A stretch of 64,000 bases of DNA, from the NCBI GenBank assembly GCA_947184155.2, contig CAMXCT020000435.1, forward strand, positions 466,979 through 530,978, in the 5' to 3' direction. The stretch's first letter is position 1. Every line of letters starts with the position of its first letter. The notes under the pieces are model-generated. The model was given only the letters and a program-made list of their open reading frames with translations, made no database searches and had not been told where the DNA came from. This document shows positions 51,396 to 62,948 of this stretch, in pieces. The DNA is from Cladocopium goreaui. Lineage: Eukaryota; Sar; Dinophyceae; Suessiales; Symbiodiniaceae. Both the position numbers and the translations under genes were made by a program.

Positions 51396-51828
51396 ACATG
51401 TAATCCTGTCAGCTTTCCAGAGAAGGTTAGTTCGCAAAAACCGACTAATGTAACTTGGGTTTAAGTTTAAATTTAAAAAAAACGGGAGGGGGGGATTGGG
51501 GGGAGGGCGCAGCGCCTCCCCCCAAAGCAGAATGCAAGCACATCTTCTCACATGTTACGTTGCTAGTTTTCAAGAGAAGGTTGGTCATGTGATACTCAGG
51601 GATGTAAATACTGTGCAAAATGCATCTTACATGAAAATCAAGTATTTAAAGCAGGCAAAGCAAAAAAAAAAAGCAGAGAAGCAAAAAAGCAGAGAAGCAA
51701 AGAAACAAGAAACGCACAAAAGCAAAACAGCAGAAAGGCAAAGAAGCAGGAAAAGCAGAAAAGCAGAGAAGCAGGAATCCAAAAATAATTCCTAAACCTG
51801 ATCAAAAAAAAATCCTAAAATAATTAGC

Positions 51829-52010
51829 CCTCCCTATAAAATGAAAACTCAGCCTCATACTGGCCACCACTTCTAACAAATGATCCACTATAGAATGAAA
51901 AACTGAGTCCCAGTGATCAGGAAAAAACTCCCTACAGAATAGAAAACTGGGTTTGCAAGGCCCTAAGTTTGGTTTCACTTTTGGATACGGTTATTTTCCC
52001 AAACCAGCTG
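51829..52010. repeat. detached partial copy of the 355-bp repeat
   Basis: It begins CCCTCCCTATAAAATGAAAA and follows the first half of the 355-bp unit found at 49082-50487. It is separated from that array by simple repeats and an A-rich AAGCAGAGAAGC tract (51650-51790). Confidence 0.65.
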
Positions 52011-52055
52011 GGCACAGGATAGGTACTATTCTATAGGAAAACCTGGCCTACCAAC

Positions 52056-52193
52056 TTGCCCACTATAGAATCGTATGCCCAAGTCCTCTATGATATCGGG
52101 ATTGAGTTCATATGTATTGCCAAGACATTGTACAATGATTCTTTGTAGTACAATGTTTTTCGCGCCCATTGACATCAAGGCGTGGTGGACTGA
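52056..52193 (-). CDS. exon of an unidentified minus-strand gene
   Basis: Exactly 138 nt (46 codons) between acceptor gcttgcaatttgcag and donor gtgggcaa/GTTGGT. It encodes SVHHALMSMGAKNIVLQRII then VQCLGNTYELNPDIIEDLGI and RFYSGQ. The composition is clearly protein-like. It is an isolated exon at the edge of repeat DNA, so neighbouring exons may be lost or not recognised. Family unknown. Confidence 0.5.
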
Positions 52194-52700
52194 CTGCAAA
52201 TTGCAAGCCAAAGGCTGAAAACAAAGCAGCAACAATCCGAACTAAATGGAACTGCCTATCCCGGGTGGCGCTGGAAGTTTCAGCTCCACTTTGGAGACAT
52301 TGGCAACTTCCGTTTCGTTTGACCTGGCTCCACAAAATTCGCTGCCATTGCTGATTTTTTGTGCTGTTTCAAATCATTGAGCTTTTAGCTACTGGAATCC
52401 AAGCCAAACTCGCTCTTGCTCTTTGAAAACGAAGGCGCCCGGGTCTACAATGTCGACCTGTGATCACACAACGAAATGAAAAACTGGGCATCATTAGCAG
52501 TAGCGCACACGCACACACATGTCGTGTATGTGCAAAAAACTATATATTATCTACTTAACAGCCCATCTGATCACACATATATCTACACATATCATATCAT
52601 ATATATATACACATAGATAAAATTATACACACATAAAAATATATACAAGTATATACATACAAAGCCATACATACATAATCATGCGTATAATCGTAAAAAA

Positions 52701-54480
52701 TACCAATAGTACCGCACAAGGCGGTGGCGGAAGTTTCGAGGATAGGACACTATAGGAAAGGTGAGTTGTTGTGATGCATGGATGGCAGGGCGAATCCACT
52801 GATGGACGGAAAGGTGGTTGGAGTTGTGTTGTTTTGGGTGATTGCAATGGTCACCTCACCCACTCACCCACAACTGCTGGATGTGTTGTAGCGCAGCTGT
52901 AGTTGTAATGGTGGTATAGTGGAGTTGTAGTTGTAATGTAATGAAATTAGTGTAGTGTTGTGTAATTTGTGTAGCGTAGTTGTAGTTGTGGTGTGGTGTA
53001 GTGAGTGTAGTGAAATGAATAGTGTAGTGTAGTGTGCTGTAGTGTTGTGAGCTGCAGTGTGGTCTAGTGTAGTGTAGAGTAAAGTAGCGTAGCTGTAGCT
53101 GTAGTTGCAGTTAGTGTAGTGTAGCGTAGTGTAGTGTAGCGTGATGGAATTAGCGCAGTGTAGTGTAATGTAGTGTAGTTGTAGCTGTGGTTGTAGTTCT
53201 AATCTAGTGTAGCGTAGTGTAGTGAAATGTAACTAGTGTAATGTAGTGTAATGTACTGTAGTTGCAGTTGTAGTTGTAGCTGTAGCTGTAGAAGTACAGT
53301 AATAGTAGATGTAGTTGTAGTTATAGTTGAAGTGCAATATGCGTAGTGTACTGTAGTTAGTGTAGTGTAGTGTAATTAGTGTAGTGTAGTGTACTGTAGC
53401 GTAGTATATGTGTATTTGTTTTTGTGCTGTAGTGGTAGCGTATTGTAGCTGTAGTTGCAGTTGTAGTTGTAGCTTTTCATCTATCTATCTGTTTGTCTGT
53501 CTATCTATCTGCCTATCTGCAAGTTTGAAAACGAAGCTATTCTGCGAGACTTCCTCAATTTTTGAACTTGACAACATCAAAAACGAAGCAAGTCCGCGAG
53601 ACGTCTTCAATTTTTCAAGTTGACAACATCAAAACGAAGCAATTCTGCGAGACTTCCTTCAAAAATGGAAAGCTGAGTGCAGAGCTGACGGCCTCGTACC
53701 AAGATGTCGTGCGTTTTTTCCATTGCATGTGCCTAAAGTGCTGCGCCTGCCACGAAAAAGTGATGCCAGGAAGTGCTGCACCTGTCACGCAAAATCATCT
53801 TAGCAAACCTGAAGATCTCATGCTCCAAAATGCAACGTGTTATTAAATCTCCGCCCTGACCTCCGAACATCTCTGATGAACATGTCTCTTGTATTGCGCC
53901 TGCCACGCGAAATGCACCTTTACGGATCCTCTTCAAATGTCCCACGCCTGCAAATCGTTTTTGGAAACGCTACAAATCCTTCACGCTTTTTACTCACTTT
54001 TTTCAAGGTGCACACAATCCCTTGCGCTTGCCACGCGAAAGGACATCTGAACGTCCAAAAGTGCCCGTACAGTACCCGTCAATTTTTTGCACTTTTGACT
54101 TCGAAATTCGCTTCGCGCCACAACGGCGTGCAATTTTTCAACGTCTCAACTTCCAACAGTGCTCCGAGAAGAGTGTGCTTTGCACATTTTGACTTCGAAA
54201 TATGCTTCCCGCCACAACGGCAATTTTTCATCTCTCATCTGGCCAGATGGCTCCGCACCCGGCACTTTAGCGAGCCTACTTTTCGACCCTCCGGAGCCAC
54301 AAATCATTGGAGAAACACAATGTTTCGCGACTTTTCTACCTTTTCGTGCACCTGCACCTTCTTTCCTCTGACTCTTTCTCTTCTCTCATCTTCTTTCTTC
54401 TTCTCTTCTCTGACTCTTCCCACCTCTGCTTTTCCATCTGCCCATGTTGTCGGAAGTTTGACTTCTAAACTTCCTTCGAT
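52701..54480. repeat. composite dispersed repeat, copy A (1.8 kb)
   Basis: Order of parts: a 180-bp head (TACCRRTAGTACCGC..., 52701-52880), a degenerate TGTAGT array (52881-53475), a short CTAT tract, an AAGTTTGAAAACGAAGC block, and a 'CTGCCACGCGAAA' body. It ends with a CTTCTCTTCTCT pyrimidine stretch and CGGAAGTTTGACTTCTAAAC. The same parts in the same order form copy B at 56196-58808. No intact gene is seen inside. Confidence 0.75.
52881..53475. repeat. degenerate TGTAGT satellite array
   Basis: About 600 bp of GTAGT/TGTAG/TTGTAG units without strict period. It is part of composite repeat copy A. Confidence 0.85.
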
Positions 54481-54484
54481 TGAT

Positions 54485-56190
54485 ATAAAATAACTAGTTA
54501 TATTTACATACAATATTTAAATAGCGGTTGATCTGGCTTCCTTTATCTGCAATCGGCCATTCAACGCGAATAAAAAATACTTTGGCGAACCCAATGTATA
54601 TTTTCCGCGGGGTTGCAGCTATCCACTTTTGTGCTGTTGAGGCGCACTCAAACAGCATGCAAACGGTACTGTGTGAGCGATCTGGGAAACAGCCGCAAGG
54701 GTAGATGCAAGGCCATGTTGGGAAAATTCCACCAGGAAATAATAGCAGCAGAGTTTCATTGTTTACCACGTTCCCTTGACTTGTCGCTGCAAAGGTGCTG
54801 TGTGGGCTACTGACCGGCCACTGGCTTCCATAGACACCTTCTCTTTCGCCACTGCTTTCGCGGAACTTTCGTGAAACTTTCGCAAAAAAAAACCTTTGCA
54901 AATCAACCGAAAAATCCACACCCTGAATCGTGGTTGGGGGTTCAGCTCCACTTGATTACAATATAGTGCTTGGGTCTATTCTCTGCCTGCCAATAACAAC
55001 TCAGAAGGCTTTCGCTTCACCTAGGAAAATAAGAGATTAAACCGCTTAAGCCACTTCATCAAAATAAATGTTCGCCATTTCTCTCGCCAAATAAACAGTT
55101 ACTTCATTATTTTGGCGAACTCAGAAAAACTTTTGCGATGTTTTATGTTGTAATTGTAACACTGGCGGCCTTTGTAATTGACAATCCCTACATGGACCTT
55201 TAGATCGACTCCCATATATCAATATATGCATTACCGTACTTCACATCATACAATATCATACATGCATCAGTCATACATCCATATCACATCTGCTCATACA
55301 TGTACAAAGGCGATCCTCCACCATTTTGACTGACAATGGGCAAAATCCTGAGCAATGACTTTGCTACACGTGCTATCCAAATCTCCCTCGTGTGCGTGCG
55401 TGTGTGTGTGTGTGTGTGCTTTTTTCCCGCAAAACAGACATCCGTGACCGAGTTATCCCATGCTAACAAGAAAATTTGCAGTGCGGACCGGAAGAATGTG
55501 TGCAAACCAAGACTACACAATGATTGGAGGCAGCCCCGTGCCTGGGCAATGGATGCGTTCCTGACGAGAGGTCCACACTTTCCAGGCTGATTTTCTGATG
55601 TTCCGTCCATCGAATTCCCTGCGAATGCACGTCGATGATAGCAAATGACATGTGTGTCTCCACACTGTTTGGACCTTGTTTGTGCAACAGCGTCCTCGCA
55701 AACCAGTTTGCGGTCAAGATGCTCGACTTGTCTTAGCAGAGTTCTGAGTTCCGCTACGGGTTGCTGCTGGGGCCCCTGAAGGAGCGAAAACCTGAGGTCA
55801 ACTTTGTGTCAGCTGCATCGGTGCACAAATGCGGCTACAAAACATGGACCTTGTGTGACACTAGCATTGTGTAGTTCTTGGCTGACTGATAAATGCAACC
55901 GGGGTGCAGAACGCAAATCCTTGCTCTGCGGGATCGATGGTGCAAAGTCAATCTCTCATCATTTTAGTGGATCCGTTCGTTGTCGTTCATTTCTCTCCCC
56001 CTCTCTCTCGGCAAGGAACCACCCATTGCAATCACTTACTTAAATATTTACATTTTTATATTTACAATTTTATCTTGTATATATATAAAACAATTATATA
56101 TTTGAATTATTTATTTATTTGGGGTCGTTTGGCACATCGAGGTCCGAGATCAGTAGTTAGTTGATAGCGACTACATACTTTAAACCATGC
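54485..56190. other. non-coding stretch between the two composite repeats
   Basis: No gene supported. It holds a cluster of CTTTCGC words at 54845-54890, a GTGTGT tract near 55395-55420 and TA-rich sequence at 56040-56120. Confidence 0.45.
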
Positions 56191-56374
56191 TTCATTACCA
56201 GTAGTACCGCGCAAGGCGGTGGCGGAAGTTTCAAGGATAGGACACTATAGGAGAGGTGAGTTGTTGTGTTGCACGGATGGCAGAGCTAATCCACTGATGG
56301 ACGGAAAGGTGGTTGGAGTTGTGTTTTTTGGAGTGGTTGCAATGGTTGCAGTGGTCGCCTCACTCACAACTCCT

Positions 56375-57002
56375 GGATGTAGTGTGGTGTAGTGCAGTCG
56401 TGGCAGCTGTAGTTGTAGTTGTAGTGGGGTTGATGTTGTTGAAGTTGTAATGTTGTAGTTGTAGTTGTAGTAGCCGTAGCTGTAGTTGTAGTGTAGTTGA
56501 AGCGTAGTTGAAGTGTAGTTGCAATTGTCTTAATTTTTGCAAGTGTAGTCCTTGCAATAGTTGTAGGAGTTGCAGTTGTAGTTGTAGCTGTAGTTGTAGT
56601 GTAGTTGTAGTTGTAGCGTAGCTGTAGTTGTATTTGTAGTGTCGCGGTAATTGTGGTTGTAGTATTGTAGTTGAAATTGAAGCCGAAGTTCATTGCAGTT
56701 GCAGTTGTCGTGTAGCTGAACTTGTAGTTTTAATTGTAGTTGCAGCTGTAGTTGCAGTTGCAGGTGTGGTGTTGCAGTTGCAGGTGTGGTGTAGTTGTAG
56801 TAGTTGTTGCAGTTGTAGTTGTAGTTGCAGTGGCGCTTTTGTAGTTGAGGTTGTAGTTGTAGTTGAAGTTTAGTTGAAGTTTTTGTTGTGGTTGTAGCTG
56901 TAATTCTTGTAGTTGAAGTGTAGTTGAAGTTGTAGTTGTAGTGGTAGTGCAGTTCTACTTTGAAGTTGTAGTTGTACTGTGGTGTAGTGCAGTTGCAGTT
57001 GT
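56375..57002. repeat. degenerate TGTAGT satellite array
   Basis: Second TGTAG/TTGTAG/TGCAG array, within copy B. On the minus strand it reads as Thr/Asn/Tyr/Leu/Gln-rich peptide, which is not a gene. Confidence 0.85.
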
Positions 57003-58185
57003 CTATCCATCTGTCCATCTATATATATATATATAATTAAATATATATATATATATCCATATCTATTTGTCTTTCTGTTTATCTATCTATCTATCTATCT
57101 ATCTGCAAGTTTGAAAACGAAGCTAATCTGCGAGACTTCCTCAATTTTTGAACTTGACAACATCAAAAACGAAACAATTCTGCGAGACTTCCTCAATTTT
57201 TGACTTGACAGCATCAAAAACGAAACAATTCTGCGAGACTTCCGCGCTTCGAAGTTGACAACATCAAAAACGATCCAATTCTGCGAGACTTACCTCAAAA
57301 ATGGAAAATTGATTGCAGAGCTGACGGCCTCGTGCCAATGCATTTTCCGATTTTTCCACTCCACCTGTCTAAAGTACTGCGCCTGCCACGAAAATGATGC
57401 CAGGTCATACGAAGTGCTGCACCTGTCACGCACAATCATCTTCCCAAAACTGAAGACCTGATGCTCCAAAATGCAATGCCTCTCAGGAAATCAGCGCCCG
57501 GACCTCCGAACATCTCTGATGAACATGTCTCTTGTACCGCACCTGCCACGGAAATGCATCTGGCCAGATCCTCTTCAAATGTCCCACGCCTGCCATTGTT
57601 TTTGGAAATGCTACAAAACCTTCACGTTTTGCTCACTTTTGACAAGGTGCTCAATCCCTTGCGCCTGCCACGCGAAACGACCAAAAGTGGTCCGGACATG
57701 TAACTTTTTTAACATTTTGACCTCGACATGTGCTTCGCGCCACAACGGCGTGCACTTTTTCGACATCACAATTTCCAAAAGTTGTCCGAACATGTCGTGT
57801 TTTTAATCCCCGTTGAATGTGCCACAGAGGGCAGCACAAAGGTTTTCAGCCAAAAACCTGGTTGAAAACCTATAGGGGCAACATATTTTTGCCAAAATGA
57901 AAAACTATGGGTTGACATGCCACATCTTGGTGATGTTTTCACAACATTAAAACGCGACAATAATAACCTTATGACCTGACATGGGGTAAAGTCCAATCAC
58001 GTTTTTTTTGGCAAAATGGACAACATATGTCCCAAAAAAATCGAAAAATAAAACCCTTGAGGCTTTGGATACTGGAATGATCAAATGCCTTTTGAATCTC
58101 AAAACAAGATTAAAAGAATTTAAAAGACTGGTTGCAAAAAAGTTCAAAAATGAATCCCTGAGACTTGGGATACATGTTTTCAACA

Positions 58186-58520
58186 TTTTGACCTCGAAAT
58201 GTGCTTTGCGCCACAACGGCGTGCACCTTTTCGACATCTCAGCTTCCAAACGTGGTCCGAGCATGGTTTGTTTTGTACATTTTGACTTCGAAATGTGCTT
58301 CGTGCCACAACGGCGTGCACCTTTTCGACATCGCAACTTCGCAAAGTGCTCCGATGCTGAGGTGTTTTGTACATTTTGACTTCGAAATGTGCTTCGCGCC
58401 ACCACGGCGTGCACTTTTTTGACATCGCAACTTCGCAAAGTGCTCCGATGCTGCGGTGTTTTGCACATTTTGACTTGGAAATGTGCTTCGCGCCACAACG
58501 GCGTGCAACTTTTCATCTCT
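58186..58520. repeat. 94-bp tandem repeat
   Basis: Unit starts (TTTTGACYTCGAAATGTGCT) are at 58186, 58280, 58374 and 58468, an exact 94-bp spacing, each with the box GCCACAACGGCGTGCA. Single related units occur at 57714 and 54094. Since 94 is not a multiple of three, successive units are read in different frames, yet all stay open on both strands. Confidence 0.9.
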
Positions 58521-58929
58521 CATCTGACCACATGGCTCCGCACCCGGCGCTTTAGCGAGCCTACTTTTCGACCCTCCGGAGCCACGAATCATGGGAAAAA
58601 CACAGTACTTCGCGACTTTCCTACCTTGGAAAAACACAATGTGTCGCGACTTTCCTACCTTTTCGCGCGCCTGGATCTTCTTTCTTCTGACACTTTCTCT
58701 TTTTTGATCTTCTTTCTTCTTCTCTTCTCTTCTCTTCTCTGACTCTTCCCATCTCCGCTTTTCATCTGTCCATATGGTCGGAAGTTTGACTTCTAAACTT
58801 CCTTCGATAAATATCAATAAATTCACAAGAAGTGACAATGAACTGAACGTTAAAACAGCATACTTTAATATATTTTGATTAAACCTGTAAAATCTTTGCA
58901 AGCAAGCTATGACTATATCAAGTGTGCCA

Positions 58930-58992
58930 AATCACTTTCCATCTCTGTCTCTGTCTCTGCCTCTGTCTCTCTCTCTCTCTCTCCCTCTCCAC
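58930..58992. repeat. CT-rich microsatellite
   Basis: About 60 bp of CTCTGT/CTCTCT units. Non-coding. Confidence 0.85.
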
Positions 58993-59119
58993 CGCCATTT
59001 CGCCAAAGGGAGACTGTCAAAGGCAAAGGCGAGTATGCCAAATGTATCCACATGTACTATATAGATGGGACCATGTCATCAGATTTCTATGACTATGCTG
59101 CTTCTCTCAGTCTCCTCTA

Positions 59120-60770
59120 AGAAGGGGCGAGGGATCAAAAAAAAATATTTGAGGCATCAAAAAAAATATTCCCGTGGGGATCAAAACATAAATATTTAAT
59201 AACATCAAAAAAATATTACCCAATCCCTTGTTTTCTATGGCTTTTGCAACAGTTTGGAGACAAAACCGTTGGAAGTGGAGCCTCTCGCCCGTAAGGTTTT
59301 TGCAGGACATTGGACCTAGAAATCGAGCATTCGCAGGGCTCAACGCTGCCGTTTCGACAGCACCTGCAACATTTTGGAGTTCGATTTTTTGATGTTCGAT
59401 GGTTTCTTTGAAACTTACGTTGGTTTAAAATTTGTTTATGTTTGGTTTAGGGTTGATTTAGGCTTGGTTTGATGCCTATTACGTTGACTTAGGTGGGTTA
59501 AGGGTTAGTTTGGGGTTGGCCTATGGTTTACTAGGTGTCTATTCAGGGTTGGTAAAAGGTTTATTTAGGTTTCGTTCAAATATTATTTAAAGTTATTTAT
59601 GGTTTTTTGTTGTTTATGTAGGGTTGGTTTAGGGTTTATCTTGATTTTGTTCAAGACTTTGTGGTTTAGGTTTCGTTTGGGATCTATTGAAGATTATTGA
59701 AGGTTGTTTGTTTGTTTATTTAGGGTTGGTTCAAGACTTGTTTAGGGAATATTTAGGTTTGGTTTTAGGGTTTGTTTAGGGTTAGTATTAAGATTTGTGT
59801 AGGTGCTGCTCAAAGTTTATTTAGGGTTGATTCAGGATCTATTTGGGATTGGTTCGTGGTTGGTTTAGGTGTTATTTCGGGTTGGTTCAGGGTTTCTTTA
59901 GGGTTGGCTTAGGGGTTATTTTGGGTTGGTTTAAAGTCTATGTAGGTCTTGTTTCCGGTGTCTTTAAGGTTGGTCTAGTGATTTATTTCTGGTTGGTTCA
60001 GGGTTGGTTTAGGATTTATGTAGGGTTGGTGTGTGGTTTATTTGGGTTTGCTTAGGATTTATTTAGGGTTGGTTCGTTGTTTGTTTAATAAGTGTTCTTT
60101 AGTGTTTATTTACAATTGGTTTATGGTTTTTAGGGGTGGCTTACAGTTTATATGGGGTTAGTTTAGGGATTATTTGCGATTGGTTTAAAGTTGCTTTTGG
60201 TTTCGCTTACCACTTATTTAAGGTTCGTTTAGGTTTCGTTTAGGGTTTATGTAAGATTTGTTTAGGGTTTATTTAGGGTTAGTTTAGGGCTGATTGAGGG
60301 TTGGTTTAGGATTCGTTTAAGACTTACTTTGGCTTGGGGGTAGTTTAGGGGTTATTGAGGCTGATTTAGAGTTTTTTACGGCTGGTTGAATTAAGGATTA
60401 TCTTCAATATTTTTTTTAAGGCACCAGAGCCACCAAAGGACAGAAGGACCAAGGGACCAGAAGACCAGAGGACCAAGGGACCGGAGGACCAAGGGAGCAG
60501 AGGACCAAGGGACCAAAGGACCAAGGGACCAAGGGACCAGGGGACCAAAAAAACAGAGACCAAGAAACCAGAGAACCAAGGGACCAGAAAAACCAAGGGA
60601 GAGGACTGAGGGACCGGGAGATTCAAAGACCACAAGATTTGAAAATGGCATAAAAGGGCCAAAACACTGCACCAGCGCAGGAAAAATGTTTGTTTTTGAT
60701 CCCTTACATATTTTTTTTGATGCCTTAAATATGTATTTTTTGATGCCTTAAATACTTTTTTTTGAATCCC
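59120..60770. repeat. degenerate telomere-like array flanked by inverted A-rich repeats
   Basis: From about 59395 to 60380 the sequence is dominated by TTTAGGGTTGGTTTAGGGTT-like words, close to the TTTAGGG telomere repeat of dinoflagellates but irregular. Left (59125-59215) and right (60685-60770) flanks are approximate reverse complements built on GGCATCAAAAAAAATATTT. A GACCAAGGGACCA minisatellite lies between array and right flank. Confidence 0.65.
60425..60620. repeat. GGACCAAGGGACCAG minisatellite
   Basis: About 195 bp of eight- to nine-base units GGACCAAG/GGACCAGA. The minus-strand frames (Trp/Ser/Leu/Gly/Pro-rich) are translations of the repeat. Confidence 0.85.
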
Positions 60771-60779
60771 ATGGCTCTA

Positions 60780-62834
60780 AGAAGTCCTGCGTTGCTCGTC
60801 AATATTGACGCTGGGCAGTGCTGCCAGGCTGCTGACGCTTCGCTTCCATTGTGATCCCGTAGTCTTTCAGCAACACTTCCTAGCTGGACGCTGATGGATG
60901 TCGGGCAACCCGTGAGGTGTGATACTTGAGGCCCAAGGGGGGGTGAACGAAAGCTAAGGTTCATATGAGCCTGGAAACATGATGGGATTTCGTGACCATC
61001 TGCTTCCAACACCGCTTCAAAATGCCCCGGGAGCTTAGGGGGGGTTCGAGTTAAAAATCACTGTGTTAGACTCAGACCTGCCCCTACCCTTCCTGAAGCA
61101 AGAGTAACTCCAGCTAGCTACCGCTAGCTTTCGTGAAACACGGCATGCAAACACGCGCCAATGCAGCGATCATTCAAAAGTCATACAAAACAAGGCAATT
61201 GCGCGATCCTAAGCAGACTGAGCCCAACTGAGCCACACCCTACACCTTGTCCGATGTAAGCTGTTGGTAGTTGAAACAGTTTCCATTTGCGGAATCTTCA
61301 GAGCGCAGTCAAAAATCACACAGAAATAACTTTGAAATAGCTAAATTTTCCCAACAATTTCCAAGGTCTTTCAAGAGATAATTATCACATCATCTGTGTT
61401 TTCAATATTTTCTGTAAGTTGCCTTAACATGTCTCATACAAAATCAATCAACACATAGCTGGAAACATCATAAATCAGCTTTCCATTATTCAAAGCTCAG
61501 TGCAGACCTGTGAAATAAGCCAATGCCGGGATGCCAGCAGCGTCCGGCTCTTGTCTGGAGGATAATTTAAGAGCGAGAGCTGCACAGTTCGCGAAAACCG
61601 TGCAAAACCTCAAAAATCATCATCACTTATCAATAGTAGACATCAATGCAGTACAACTGAAAGAAAGCTTGTATTTCACTACTGACATGAACCATTGAAG
61701 CCTGACCACTATTAAGCCTCAGTCAAAGTACATTGCCTGATTTGTTTTTTTGATGTTTGTTTTAAGGCTTTTACGGATGCTTTTTGGTACGATAAAGATG
61801 CAACAAGCGTGTCTGAGATTCCCCGCGTGCATTTCGCTGAAATTCCTGCGACTCCAAATTTCCAAGGCTGACTTCCGCTTCCTGGCAGAAATGAAGATCA
61901 AGTGTATCCTGGTAAAGCTGCTTGCCCTAAGATCTGCTGGACTCCGTGAGAATGTGATCATGAATCATGACCAATTTAACATGTCGTCACACCCTGCCCT
62001 GCACTCGGACAAATAATATGCAAACTTTGGGACAAAGAGAAGGCAAAGCAAGTGCAGCAAGTGCAATGACAGCAAGTGGGAAGCGCTTATCAGAACCTTG
62101 TCTTTGCACATTGGCTGTATCAAACACTATGCCGAAACACGTGGACACATTTTGAAACATGTTGCGTCTTTCCGTGAATGCTTGCACATGCTGTCCCATG
62201 CGGTCTTCGACAGAGAATCGCCAACATGTCACTTGAAAATGTATTGCCGGCCTAATTTTGTTGTGTTCCGGACTTGTTTCACAGGCATGTACCAACCGAT
62301 AAACCACAACTATCACAGGATATGACAATGCCTTGGTAGCCTTCCAGAGCTCTTGGAAGTCGGAATCAAAATTCAGCAAAAAGCGAGTCCTGAGCATTTT
62401 GATATGTTTTGATGATTTTTGCAAATGGAGATGGAACGAGAAACCTTCGAAGCTCGCAGCCACTTCTGCCGGGCATCAAATATGCCACAAAACGGCCAGG
62501 GTAGGCATCTTGGATGTCTTGGATGCTTGCTGCCTGCGTTAACGATAGAAGGGTTGAATTGTTTGATGATGTTTGATGCGGAGTCGAGACATGTTCGAGC
62601 TGGTCTTCCAAAAACAGAAGCTGGAAACAATATGGCAAATTTGCAGCTCTCAATGGAGTGATGTCAAAATAGGGGCATGTTCAGCGGGGGTATGTTCCGA
62701 AGAGGGCACCAAAAATGTGCTCAGAAGCACGATGTTTTTTGTATGCCGAGTCCGATGCAATTATATCGAGGCAAACAAAGAGGTGCAAGTTGTGCAAGTG
62801 ACAGTGTTTTATGTTTCACTTCTCTTCTTTGCAG
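60780..62834. other. sparse stretch with unconfirmed minus-strand frames
   Basis: A minus-strand frame at 61987-62463 contains a protein-like part (RFSVEDRMGQHVQAFTERRN, about 62150-62245), and 62366-62653 another (DIQDAYPGRFVAYLMPGRSG). They conflict with each other and with plus-strand frames, and I could not fix borders. Confidence 0.35.
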
Positions 62835-62948
62835 CGGCTTGGACATGGTGATTCGCTTCACTGTGGAAGTCACTTCCGGGCGCCACTGGCCCTGGCACCG
62901 GCAGCGAGCGCCAAATCGCTTCTGCATCACAGGAATTTGGCGCCAGTG
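62835..62948 (+). CDS. exon of an unidentified plus-strand gene
   Basis: A long pyrimidine tract and AG (cacttctcttctttgcag) end at 62834 and a strong donor (cagtg/GTAAGC) follows 62948. The 114-nt exon (38 codons) encodes GLDMVIRFTVEVTSGRHWPW then HRQRAPNRFCITGIWRQW. This is the best-bounded exon in the window. The aromatic, beta-rich composition suggests a carbohydrate-binding-type or other small beta domain, but that is a guess. Confidence 0.55.

Larger units (their letters stand above)
56196..58808. repeat. composite dispersed repeat, copy B (2.6 kb)
   Basis: Same head, TGTAGT array, CTAT tract, AAGTTTGAAAACG block, body and tail as copy A, at clearly related but diverged sequence. It is longer because the 94-bp unit is expanded (58186-58520) and because of about 380 bp without a counterpart in copy A (57810-58185). 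Frames inside (for example up to 220 codons on the minus strand) are translations of the repeat. Confidence 0.75.

Noticed and set aside
56364..57018. Thr/Asn/Tyr/Gln-rich proteins on the minus strand
   Set aside because: They are translations of the TGTAGT array; no start, splice or domain evidence.
59843..60055. Gly/Leu/Val-rich 70-codon frame
   Set aside because: Translation of the telomere-like array.
60366..60672. Trp/Ser/Leu/Gly/Pro-rich frames on the minus strand
   Set aside because: Translation of the GACCA minisatellite.
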